NCBI GenBank assembly: GCA_007134845.1
Contig: SLKA01000049.1
Coordinates: forward strand, 1 to 53,936
DNA length: 53,936 nucleotides
Source of the DNA: Balneolales bacterium
GTDB lineage: Bacteria > Bacteroidota > Rhodothermia > Balneolales > Natronogracilivirgulaceae
Direction: 5' to 3'
The notes below the pieces were generated by a model. The model ran no database searches. It had not been told where the DNA came from and worked only from the letters and a program-made list of their open reading frames with translations. Both the position numbers and the translations under genes were made by a program. Positions within the stretch are counted from its first letter, which is position 1; each line of letters starts with the position of its first letter. This document shows, piece by piece, positions 43,585 through 51,985 of the stretch.

Positions 43585-46128
43585 CTATTCCGTATCACTT
43601 TCATCGTCGTCATCGCGTCCGGGGAGAATGGTAAGTTTCGCCGACAGGATTTCCCGGATCTCATCAATATTCTTGGCTGCTGCAAGCCGGTCCTTTATAT
43701 CATTGCTGCCGATCAACCGGCCCAGCCTGTTGAGGATGAGCAGCTTGCGCTGAAAACTCATATGAGTCGGGCTCAGCAGGATGAACATGACCTTGACCGG
43801 TTCTTTCATTGTATCCACATCAAAGCCGGTTTCATTAATCGCCAATAGCAGCGCCGGTTTGTTTATATAATGACTGCTCAAATGTGAAAGCAGCACACCC
43901 GGAAGATCGTTAGGCATATTGTCCGGCTCCACCGTTTTAAGCTGGTGTCCAATCCCGGTTGAGACATCCGCTCGGTCCGGAAAAAGCGATGTCACCATTT
44001 TGTCAATGGCATCACCGGTACTCGAATCGTCATCCGTGGCAATGTATATCTGGTTGGCAGAGATGTCCGGAAGCAGAGGAGACTCATCAAAACGAAGAAC
44101 GGCTTTAGGTTTTTTCTGGACCTCAACCTCCGCAGGGTAGACAATAATGAAGTTTTCCGGTTTGACATCTGTGATGATCTGGCCCGGCAGGCGTTCGAAG
44201 CTTGGCTGCCATGCGATCCCCCCGCGGCGGGAACTGAACAGCACCACCAGATCATGTTCACCGTAGGATTCCCTGATGCTGTCGGTCACCCTGTTCCAGT
44301 TTGAGATCACTTGATAACTGGCCGATAACTCGGGTTTTTGCTTTTCAATGAATGGCTTGAGCAAGGAAAGGTTGCTCTCCACACCCAGGACAAGGAGGCG
44401 TGCGCCCAATTGATTTATAAGCTTTTTAATCGTCTGGAAACTGTTTCCAAAACCGGGCTCATATTGCGCCATTGGCGGAACCGCCAGTATGACACGCTCC
44501 ATGGTGTTGATGGGCTGATCAATTTTCGATACCAGGATGGTCTCATCGGACTGTTCCATAAGCTGATCCAGAACCGACCCGAATATCCGTTGTCGCGTGT
44601 TGATAACCCCATTCCACCCAATCACAATGTCGGATATGCGGAGTTCTCTGGTAGCCCGGATGATGCCCGATGCAATATTGAAATCCACCCTGGTCACCGG
44701 AATGACAGGGATATCAGCCGCTGCAGCATGCACCACGGCATGACTCAGAAGCTTTTCACCGGAAGCAACAGCAGCTTCCACGTAACGTGATTCCCTTGCT
44801 ACGGTTAACGGGAAAATCGGTTCAGTGCTGTTTTTCCCACGGATCATAATTGCGATATCCATCAGCGCTTCTGCAGTGTCCGGGTTGGAAAGGGGAACCA
44901 GGATCCGCTCCGGCGAATCAGACACCTTCAAAGATGCCTTCTCTTCCGCCATAAATACGCGCCTTCCATAAAGGTCAACAAGGTAGGGCCCGACAAAACA
45001 GCTTGCCATGATCAAAAGCACCACCGCATTGACCGCAAGCTCATCGAACAGACCCAGTTCGAAGCCGATGAGCGTGACTGCAAGAGTGGCTGCAGCCTGC
45101 GGACTCGTAAGTCCCAGCATCACCCAGCCTTCATCCGAAGACAGTCGGAAATAAAGTTGGGCAGCTTTGGCAGCCAGATACTTGCCGATGATAACCAGCA
45201 GAAAAAAAAGCAGCGCAACGAGCCATACGTCACCTGACGTGAGCACGCGAATCTCTACAAGCATACCCACCGAGATCAGGAAAAAGGGGATGAACAGGGC
45301 ATTACCAACAAATTGCACCCTGCTCATAAGCGTACCATTTTCCGGAACCAGCCGGTTCATGCTCAGACCTGCCAGAAAGGCACCGATAATCGCGGCAAGG
45401 CCCACGAGTTGAGCTGCATAGGCCGTAACAAACAGTACCGTGAGAAGAAAAACATATTCAATATTGGTCTGATCCCTCACACTCCGAAAAAACCAGCGTC
45501 CGAATCGAGGCAGTGTAAAGATCATCAGCAGTAAATAAATTGCCACCGAGCCGATAAAGGTAATCCAGAATTGCAGATTGATTTCCCCATGCACCGTTGC
45601 TGCCACAACAGCCAGAATGGTGAGGGAAAGGGCATCAGTAACAATGGTAGCACCCAGACTCAGGGTTACCGCCTTGTTTTTCCCAATGCCGAGGCGATTT
45701 GCAATAGGATAAGCCAGCAGCGTGTGTGACCCGACAATGGCACCAAGCAGCAGCGAGCTCTCCAGGGAATATCCGAGCAGCGGAGGAGCAAGGAGCATAC
45801 TGCCGGCAAGCGGCAGTCCGAAAGATACCACACCGAAAGATAAGCTCTGGCCGCGTGATTTGCTGAATTTCTCCAGGTCAATGGATATACCGGCTATAAA
45901 CATCAGATATAGCAGGCCTACTGTGCCAAGCAGAATAATGGTCTCATCCCGCTCAATGAGTCCGATCGCACCGGGACCAACCAGCGCTCCGGCAAAAATG
46001 AGACCGACAATAGCGGGCATCCGCAGCTTGTCAGAAATCAGCGGCACAATGAGGATAATCAGCATCACCAGTGCAAAAATCAGCACAGGATCATTGATCG
46101 GAAGATCCAGAAGATCAGGAATATTCAT
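43585..46128 (-). CDS. CPA2 cation:proton antiporter with Usp-like and PTS EIIA-like C-terminal domains
   Basis: The 847-residue protein has three parts. Residues about 1-400 are a Na+(K+)/H+ antiporter of the CPA2 type with about 12 hydrophobic helices (PAIVGLIFAGALVGPGAIGL, LAAIIGAFLAGLSMNRL). About 415-680 form two Usp-like regions with ILVPLSNPDTAEALMDIAIMI and RVILAVPPM. About 695-835 look like an EIIA-2 domain: the helix EPVKVMFILLSPTHMSFQRKLLILNRLGRLI matches the stand-alone EIIA, and a His (about 749) falls in the phosphorylation position. The start at 46128 is chosen below a TATGTTTG promoter-like box; earlier Mets at 46197 and 46176/46173 are possible. Probably regulated by nucleotides and PTS phosphorylation. 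Confidence 0.85.
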   Translation of the reverse strand: MNIPDLLDLPINDPVLIFALVMLIILIVPLISDKLRMPAIVGLIFAGALVGPGAIGLIERDETIILLGTVGLLYLMFIAGISIDLEKFSKSRGQSLSFGVVSFGLPLAGSMLLAPPLLGYSLESSLLLGAIVGSHTLLAYPIANRLGIGKNKAVTLSLGATIVTDALSLTILAVVAATVHGEINLQFWITFIGSVAIYLLLMIFTLPRFGRWFFRSVRDQTNIEYVFLLTVLFVTAYAAQLVGLAAIIGAFLAGLSMNRLVPENGTLMSRVQFVGNALFIPFFLISVGMLVEIRVLTSGDVWLVALLFFLLVIIGKYLAAKAAQLYFRLSSDEGWVMLGLTSPQAAATLAVTLIGFELGLFDELAVNAVVLLIMASCFVGPYLVDLYGRRVFMAEEKASLKVSDSPERILVPLSNPDTAEALMDIAIMIRGKNSTEPIFPLTVARESRYVEAAVASGEKLLSHAVVHAAAADIPVIPVTRVDFNIASGIIRATRELRISDIVIGWNGVINTRQRIFGSVLDQLMEQSDETILVSKIDQPINTMERVILAVPPMAQYEPGFGNSFQTIKKLINQLGARLLVLGVESNLSLLKPFIEKQKPELSASYQVISNWNRVTDSIRESYGEHDLVVLFSSRRGGIAWQPSFERLPGQIITDVKPENFIIVYPAEVEVQKKPKAVLRFDESPLLPDISANQIYIATDDDSSTGDAIDKMVTSLFPDRADVSTGIGHQLKTVEPDNMPNDLPGVLLSHLSSHYINKPALLLAINETGFDVDTMKEPVKVMFILLSPTHMSFQRKLLILNRLGRLIGSNDIKDRLAAAKNIDEIREILSAKLTILPGRDDDDESDTE

Positions 46129-46190
46129 GGGTAGGTTCTTGAAAATTGCCAGGCATCCGTCGGACAGATTCATCATCGTAGGAAAGCATC

Positions 46191-46198
46191 CAAACATA
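46191..46198 (-). promoter_or_regulatory. Promoter -7 box for the antiporter gene
   Basis: Minus-strand TATGTTTG matches TAnnTTTG, 63 nt upstream of the chosen antiporter start. No -33 element is apparent at normal spacing, so support is partial. If it is real, the Met at 46197 lies inside the promoter and cannot be the start. Confidence 0.4.
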
Positions 46199-46271
46199 AC
46201 AAAAAAAAGCCTTCCATTGATGAAATTAATAGTGAGCGCACAAAAATATTTTTTAAAAAAAGTAAATCAAG

Positions 46272-46289
46272 GTGACACTATGTTGTCAC
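46272..46289. promoter_or_regulatory. Palindromic operator GTGACA-N6-TGTCAC
   Basis: Two perfect 6-bp arms with a 6-nt spacer, in the intergenic region between the divergent antiporter and the unknown 110-residue gene (58 nt before its ATG). This resembles a CRP/FNR-class half-site pair, though the spacing differs from E. coli CRP. No adjacent regulator gene is visible. Confidence 0.5.
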
Positions 46290-46347
46290 ACCTCGGTATT
46301 AGATTGCATGTGAACAAAACAAGAAAACAAAAAAACGGAGCCTGACT

Positions 46348-46680
46348 ATGAATACCGCATTGAGCATTTCCATCCCGGCCGAAAATCAGCGAATTGCAGA
46401 ATCCAGCGCTAATATCCGCCGGCTTTCATTAATAACCGATGGCAAGATCAGCGAAGCCGATGTTTTTGCACTATTCGGCTGGAATGACCTTCCCGAATCA
46501 CTCAAAAATGCGATCCGGTTGGATATGGAAGCATATCGTGACGAACTGCTCGGTCTCTATTCGACCTGCGACAACGGGGTGAAAAGCCGTCGGAAAAGCG
46601 TTTCCTACTGGGTAAGAGCCTTTCGTGACGGAATCTGTTCAGAACAGACAGCAACCCGTGCACTTTCGGTGTCTGCCTGA
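46348..46680 (+). CDS. Unknown small protein (110 aa)
   Basis: I recognise no family. The sequence is cytoplasmic-looking, helix-rich (ESLKNAIRLDMEAYRDELLGLYS) with a basic C-terminal patch (KSRRKSVSYWVRAFRDG). A GGAG Shine-Dalgarno is 7 nt before the ATG, better than most genes here, which supports it. Its stop codon is followed directly by an in-frame ATG, and reading on through TGA would give about 32 more residues over the tandem array. It is isolated, with the operator palindrome upstream and the 19-bp tandem array 23 nt downstream. Could be a DNA-binding or partner protein for that array, but that is speculation. Confidence 0.55.
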   Translation: MNTALSISIPAENQRIAESSANIRRLSLITDGKISEADVFALFGWNDLPESLKNAIRLDMEAYRDELLGLYSTCDNGVKSRRKSVSYWVRAFRDGICSEQTATRALSVSA

Positions 46681-46703
46681 ATGGCAGAAAAACCATGTTC
46701 TGT

Positions 46704-46836
46704 TTCGGAAGAAGCATTCCGTTTCGGACGAAGCATGCTTGTTCAGGCGAAGCATTCAGGTTCGGGTGGAGTTTACTGATTCGGTCGAAGCATTCAGATT
46801 CAGTCGAAGCATACTGATTCAGGCTGCATTTTCTCT
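46704..46836. repeat. 19-bp tandem repeat array (6 units plus a decayed one)
   Basis: Six units in perfect 19-nt register with no indels: starts at 46704, 46723, 46742, 46761, 46780 and 46799, and a degraded seventh from 46818. Consensus TTCGGTCGAAGCATTCAGA. Hand-counted matches to the consensus are 15, 14, 16, 12, 19 and 16 of 19. The array fills the space between the unknown 110-residue gene and the last codon of the GT4-GT2 gene. Because 19 is not a multiple of three, it is unlikely to encode a repeated peptide. Each unit carries a TTCGnnCGAA-like half-dyad in most copies. Confidence 0.85.
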
Positions 46837-49187
46837 TAAAAACGTCGAAAAAGTACCAGAAACCGGAATACCAGCGTATTCAGAATCCCATCTCTTTTGT
46901 GTTCAGCCCAAAAAAGGTAGCGCAGGCGTTTCAGGAATCCGGCATGTTTGAGCGAGATCAGGCTGTCCAGTAATTTCTTATTGTCTTCGGATAGTAGATT
47001 CGGCGGACAAGCTGCTTCCTGGCTGCCAGCGTGTTGCTTTCGTTCAAAATCGTTTGCATAAAGCCTGGCAAAAGCCTCAGCCTGCCTGATGATATGTGAA
47101 ACGGACCAGTCGCGCTTCCGGATTGCTGTTATTCGCTTGTGCAAAGCCCGGTACGGAGTCGTTTCAGCGGGCGTGGTGCTCTTGTGATGACGTCTGAAGG
47201 CGATCACAGGTTCGGGATCGTAGATGATACTGCCGAACCCGCTTGCCAGCAGATAGCACCACCAATCATGCATGATAATGGAGGTTGCGGGGTCATCATC
47301 GACCGACGACCTGATTCGATTCAGAATGCATTCGCGAAGAGCCGGGTTGATGACCATGGTGCAGCCGACAACCTGGTTCTGGATCAGGGCATTAGAGAAA
47401 CCCGTTCGCACCGGAGCCGGGTTTTTGGTCCTTTTATTGTTGCGGTCATCAGTCAGCCACAGCCCTGCGTGATATAAACACGGAACTCCGGTGCCGTTTT
47501 CATTGTCCTGATGGACAGCTAATGCTGTGGCAGCACGTTCCAGCTTTTCGGGAAGCCAGATATCATCCTGGTCGCAAAATGCGTATCCGGCGTATTCATC
47601 GGTGATGTCGGATAGAAGAGTAAGGAAGCTCCGGACGATGCCGATATTCCTGCCGCGATTCACAATAACCCTGTTGCCTGAAACACCATCATTCATGCTA
47701 TTGGAGAAGGCTTCAAGCTGATTGATGGTGCCGTCGTTCGAACCGTCATCCCGGACCCACAGATCCCAGTGCGGCCATGTTTGCAACCTCAGACTCTCGA
47801 GCAGTTCCGGCAGGTATTGTTCGCCGTTCCAGGTCGATAAAACTATGGCTATCCGGGGAGGATGGTTTGCATTAAGCCGATCAGTGTGTTCTGATTTCCC
47901 GCTCTCACGTGCTGACAGCAGCTCCTGAAGGATCTGATTGATTTCCGTCACAAACCGCCGGGCCGTAAAGTGTTCACGTGCATATTCTGCCGCATTGCCG
48001 ATTATCTCATTGCGAAGTGACGTAGATTCAGCCATTTTACGCACCTGAAAAGCCAAATGCTCAACATCGCCGGACCGATACAAGAGTCCGGTCTCTCCGT
48101 CGCGGATTATTTCAGGCAGTGCTCCGGCATCGGAGCTGATAACGGGGCACCCCGCAAGCATTGCCTCAACAGCAATCCGGCCGAACGTCTCCATCTTGGA
48201 AGTGACGAGCAGCATATCGGCTCGGGCGAGTTCTGTCATAATATTATTGGTATACCCCATCAGCCGGACCCTGTTATTCAATCGTGCATCAGTGATCTGT
48301 TTTTTCAGCTTCACTACTTCGATCTCGGATCCCGAACCGTAGATGTCCAGCTGAATTCCAAAGCCGGCATCATTCAGCCTTTGAACCCCGAGAACAGCCT
48401 CTCCATAATTTTTCACCGGACTGATGCCCCCGGCCATGACAATGCGGACAGATTGGCCGGAACCACGCTCATCAACTGCAACAGGGATATTTTCGGTGAT
48501 TTCAAATCCGTTCAGTACAATATCCATACGCACATTTGTTGCTTTACCTCTTTCTTTAACTCTGCCGGATTCACTCTCCAGCTTCGGTTTCAATTTTTCG
48601 TGCAGGAATTTCGAGTTGCAGATAAAGCGATCGGCGGTGCGTGCCATGATACGAAATGATGTGCGGCTGCCTAGATCAAACCGTCCGAACCCGGAATCTG
48701 TTTGCCCGGGTAATTCACGGGCGTGCCAGATATGGCAGGGTTTTCCCGGAAGTTTCGCAGCCATGAAAGCTCCCACGGGAGTGGCAATGGTATTGGTGTA
48801 AATAATGTCTGGATTCCATTGCTTCGCTTCCCGAACGAGCCGCGGCATTGACCAGCGGTTTTTAAGTCTCCGGACATAGCGGGCCGCAAAATGATACCTC
48901 AATCCTATCCATCGGGCAAAAGGGAGGATGCGAACGTCGATTCCTTCGACGTTCAGAACACGTGTAAACGCACCTGGCTCAGGTGAAAAAACCATGAGTT
49001 CGTATTGCCCGGTCTGTTGCAACCCTTTGAGTAGTGTAAGCAGTGATCGCTCAGCGCCATAAAGTTCGCCGCTGTGCGTAATAAATAGAATCCGGGTACG
49101 CACCGGACCGCCGGCTTCATCCTGTTTTGTCGCATGGCGGGAGGTATGCTTGATTGATACGTCCTGATGTCCGGAACTGGCATTCAT
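46836..49187 (-). CDS. Fused GT4-GT2 glycosyltransferase
   Basis: The 783-residue bifunctional enzyme joins two glycosyltransferases. Residues about 30-425 form a GT-B, GT4-type domain with AGGISPVKN and the EX7E motif (E333, E341, METFGRIAVEAMLAG). After a polar linker, residues 443-783 form a GT-A, GT2 domain: VLSTWNGEQYLPELLESL, DDGSNDGT (480-487) and CDQDD (538-542), a DxD-like sequence. The CDQDDIW signature is typical of rhamnosyltransferase-like GT2 enzymes, so the second sugar could be a deoxyhexose; that is inferred. Last gene of the polysaccharide operon; its stop abuts the tandem array. Early Met is used; later alternatives are unsupported. Confidence 0.85.
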   Translation of the reverse strand: MNASSGHQDVSIKHTSRHATKQDEAGGPVRTRILFITHSGELYGAERSLLTLLKGLQQTGQYELMVFSPEPGAFTRVLNVEGIDVRILPFARWIGLRYHFAARYVRRLKNRWSMPRLVREAKQWNPDIIYTNTIATPVGAFMAAKLPGKPCHIWHARELPGQTDSGFGRFDLGSRTSFRIMARTADRFICNSKFLHEKLKPKLESESGRVKERGKATNVRMDIVLNGFEITENIPVAVDERGSGQSVRIVMAGGISPVKNYGEAVLGVQRLNDAGFGIQLDIYGSGSEIEVVKLKKQITDARLNNRVRLMGYTNNIMTELARADMLLVTSKMETFGRIAVEAMLAGCPVISSDAGALPEIIRDGETGLLYRSGDVEHLAFQVRKMAESTSLRNEIIGNAAEYAREHFTARRFVTEINQILQELLSARESGKSEHTDRLNANHPPRIAIVLSTWNGEQYLPELLESLRLQTWPHWDLWVRDDGSNDGTINQLEAFSNSMNDGVSGNRVIVNRGRNIGIVRSFLTLLSDITDEYAGYAFCDQDDIWLPEKLERAATALAVHQDNENGTGVPCLYHAGLWLTDDRNNKRTKNPAPVRTGFSNALIQNQVVGCTMVINPALRECILNRIRSSVDDDPATSIIMHDWWCYLLASGFGSIIYDPEPVIAFRRHHKSTTPAETTPYRALHKRITAIRKRDWSVSHIIRQAEAFARLYANDFERKQHAGSQEAACPPNLLSEDNKKLLDSLISLKHAGFLKRLRYLFWAEHKRDGILNTLVFRFLVLFRRF

Positions 49188-49223
49188 ATAGTTCTATAAC
49201 TTATTATCTGACAATGCATATAA

Positions 49224-50384
49224 TTAAATCATCTCATAAAGTTTATAGAGAGAAAAGCCTTGTTTTTCCGCATCAAAATGAGTCTCAATATGCCTGCGGG
49301 CGTTGTCTGTCATCCCGATCCAGGATTCCGGTTGTGACATCAGTTTTTCAAGACAAGCAGCGATTCCATCCACGTCCCGCTCATCAGCAAGAAGACCGGA
49401 TTCGCCATCCCGGATCACCCCCGGAATATCACAGTGGCGTGAACTGATGGCGGGCATTCCACTCGCTGCCATCTCAATCAGTGAAACCGGAGCGCCTCCT
49501 TCACTGTCACCGTTATCTGCCGTCACACTGGGAGCAAGATAGATGTGATGATTTCCGGCAATTCCCATCAGCTGTTCGGCTGACAAAAAGCCGGTCATTT
49601 CCACGCGGCCCGCCAGGGGAGAAGTGGCCAGAAATTCAAGGATCCGTTTTTTTTCACGGACAGACTCGGCGTCACCCGTGGCATCTCCCACCAGGGTAAT
49701 CTTGAAATCAAAACGGGATGCGACATTCTCAAGGGCTTTCAAACCATACAAAAGCCCCTTTTTGGGACGAAATGCGGCAGCCATCAATATCCGGAAAGGT
49801 TCATCATCCCGTTTTTTACGGGGATTGTACGTGATGGTTCCCAGATCCACACCGAGGTGGTGCACCCGGATCAAGTCAGACGAACAACCCAGTGCCTCCA
49901 CCTTTCCGGCCATGAAAGGGCCCTCACACAAAACAAGATCTGCTCTTCCAAACATATCTCGATAACGTCGATTCCAGGCAGGATTTATTCGGGGCAGATA
50001 ATCCACATCCTGACCGTAAAATGTAACCACCTGCTTGATATTTGCGATGCATCCGGATGCCAGAGGCCGCATAACACGGTAATTTTTCCATCCGACCGGC
50101 CCGAAATGAGAGTGAAGAATATCCGGCACCAGCTTGCCGCACATACGCCTGACAAACAAGTGGTAGTCCAGGTGACGCAGCAACCGGGTGCCAAAATCAC
50201 TCAATCGGGATGATGGCCCCGACAAGGAATGCAAATTGGGAAGTTGAAACTGATCGAGGTGCCTGGTTTCTTTACAAACAATGTGCGACGTCACTTCATC
50301 GGGCAGAAAGCGTACCTGATGATACAGCCATGTTTGCGTTTGTGGTAGCCAAACCGGAAAACTATGGACAACGGTCAGGGACAT
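49224..50384 (-). CDS. GT4 family glycosyltransferase (colanic-acid type)
   Basis: The 386-residue GT-B enzyme transfers a sugar onto a lipid-linked polysaccharide unit. HSHFGPVGWKNYRVM, FYGQDVDYLP and MAAAFRPKKGLLYGLKAL are seen in WcaL/AmsK-like transferases. The C-terminal donor site reads DNGDSEGGAPVSLIEMAASGMPAI, an EX8E version of the usual EX7E. It precedes the GT4-GT2 gene by 36 nt in the same operon. Donor and acceptor are unknown. Confidence 0.9.
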   Translation of the reverse strand: MSLTVVHSFPVWLPQTQTWLYHQVRFLPDEVTSHIVCKETRHLDQFQLPNLHSLSGPSSRLSDFGTRLLRHLDYHLFVRRMCGKLVPDILHSHFGPVGWKNYRVMRPLASGCIANIKQVVTFYGQDVDYLPRINPAWNRRYRDMFGRADLVLCEGPFMAGKVEALGCSSDLIRVHHLGVDLGTITYNPRKKRDDEPFRILMAAAFRPKKGLLYGLKALENVASRFDFKITLVGDATGDAESVREKKRILEFLATSPLAGRVEMTGFLSAEQLMGIAGNHHIYLAPSVTADNGDSEGGAPVSLIEMAASGMPAISSRHCDIPGVIRDGESGLLADERDVDGIAACLEKLMSQPESWIGMTDNARRHIETHFDAEKQGFSLYKLYEMI

Positions 50385-50509
50385 GCTTTTCTGGCGAATT
50401 GGAGTGTGTATAATTCTGTTATTGGTGGTTTAACGACTTTTTGACAGCCATGAGCATGGCATTATCATTGGTTGGCTTTTCACTGATTTGTATATCATAG
50501 TTAAGTATA

Positions 50510-51985
50510 TCATTGGCCGGCATGATTCATTTTATCCTTGATCATCAGTGCCTGAAAGACCTCCCGAATGAGTTCTGATTGCAGTCTCCACACCAGGGGA
50601 AGGTAAACGATCAGAAACAGTGAGGCAATGGAAGCGGTGAGGAAGATCTCATTGCTATAGGGTACTCCTTCAGCCCATACGCGGTAAAGCCATGACGCAA
50701 GACATGATACAGCCAGAACCGAGACCAGGGGAAGTATACTTCGTAAAAAACGGGACCATTGCAATGCTATCAGCCTGTTGACCAGAATCGATTGCCCCAC
50801 TATAAAATAAATAACATTGGCCCCTATGTATAACCACAGCAGCATGAACACCGAGTAGTGCGCACCGGTCAGAAAGACAACCGTGCTGACCACGGCAGCC
50901 CCCAAATTCCACAGGAACAGCAGGCGGGCCCGCCCCTTGGCAAGTACAATGTTGCCGCTGGGATTTCCGAGCATGCGAAACAAGCCGACAACGGCCATAA
51001 GTGGAATCAGTTGGATGGCAAGCTCCCAGCCTCCTCCAAAAAGCAGGGGGACCAGCCATGGGGCGGTGAGCGCTGCAAGAAGGAAAAGAGGGGCGATTAT
51101 GGACATCATGGCACGCATCAGCTTAAGATATCCATTGCGAAGGATCGCGTCATTATCCTGCCGGCTGGAAAAGACAGGCAACGCAACTCGGTTGAGCAGC
51201 GGACTCAGCCGGGAAATCGGAAACAGTACAAGATGATAGGCCAGATGATAAGCACCCAGGATATCCGGACCGAAAAACCGGCCGATGATCAACTGGTCAA
51301 TACGTGTCGCATATACGCCCAGACCGCGGTCCCCCATCTGATACAGACCGAAACTGATATGGGACCGAACCTCGCCGGGAGCAAAACGGAAAGCCGGTCT
51401 CCAGGTGCGAAGTCCGTTAGCGATATAAAACAAGGAGAGAGACGAAGCTGTGACAATATGCGACCAGATCAGGGAATAGACACCCCAACCGGACAGCGCG
51501 AGGACGACCGCTGTTGCAAAACCGAGCGTGGCACTTGTGCACTCAGATATAGTTATATACTTGAATGACAATGTTTTACGAAGCATCACCTCATAAATAG
51601 CCCCGGCAGCGTAAACCGGCAGGATCACGCCGCCAAGCCGGAGCAGCCGGCTCACTTCGGGCTCTCCATAAAACGATGCGAAAAAAGGAGCGGTAAAAAA
51701 TACGATACCGTACAGTGTGAAACCGGCCAATATGTTGATCCAGAAGAGTGTGGATAACTGGCGGCCGGTCTGGTTCCTGAAATGAATGACCGCATTGCTC
51801 GTACCGCCATCGGCGAAAATGCGCCCGATACTGATGATGACCATGGCCATGGCAAGCAAGCCGAAATCGCCCGGACTCAGCAAACGGGCCAGTACGATGT
51901 ATTTTAGCAGTTCCAGACTGTTGGATATCATGCCGGACAGGCCGCTCCAGCCGGCGCTGCGATATGCCTTCTGCTGAAGACCCAT
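50510..51985 (-). CDS. Polysaccharide flippase (MOP/Wzx-like)
   Basis: The 491-residue integral membrane protein with about 12-14 helices is of the PST/O-antigen translocase type (WzxC/TuaB-like). LARLLSPGDFGLLAMAMVIISIGRIFADGG near the N-terminus and FGLYQMGDRGLGVYATRIDQLIIGRFFGPDILGAYHLA are characteristic. It flips the undecaprenyl-linked repeat unit across the inner membrane. The start ATG shares its first base with the FemAB stop (TGATG), so translation is coupled. No polymerase or ligase gene is in the window. Confidence 0.92.
   Translation of the reverse strand: MGLQQKAYRSAGWSGLSGMISNSLELLKYIVLARLLSPGDFGLLAMAMVIISIGRIFADGGTSNAVIHFRNQTGRQLSTLFWINILAGFTLYGIVFFTAPFFASFYGEPEVSRLLRLGGVILPVYAAGAIYEVMLRKTLSFKYITISECTSATLGFATAVVLALSGWGVYSLIWSHIVTASSLSLFYIANGLRTWRPAFRFAPGEVRSHISFGLYQMGDRGLGVYATRIDQLIIGRFFGPDILGAYHLAYHLVLFPISRLSPLLNRVALPVFSSRQDNDAILRNGYLKLMRAMMSIIAPLFLLAALTAPWLVPLLFGGGWELAIQLIPLMAVVGLFRMLGNPSGNIVLAKGRARLLFLWNLGAAVVSTVVFLTGAHYSVFMLLWLYIGANVIYFIVGQSILVNRLIALQWSRFLRSILPLVSVLAVSCLASWLYRVWAEGVPYSNEIFLTASIASLFLIVYLPLVWRLQSELIREVFQALMIKDKMNHAGQ

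Noticed and set aside
46704-46836. The 19-bp array as a CRISPR array.
   Set aside because: The repeats abut without unique spacers and vary in sequence; no cas genes are nearby.
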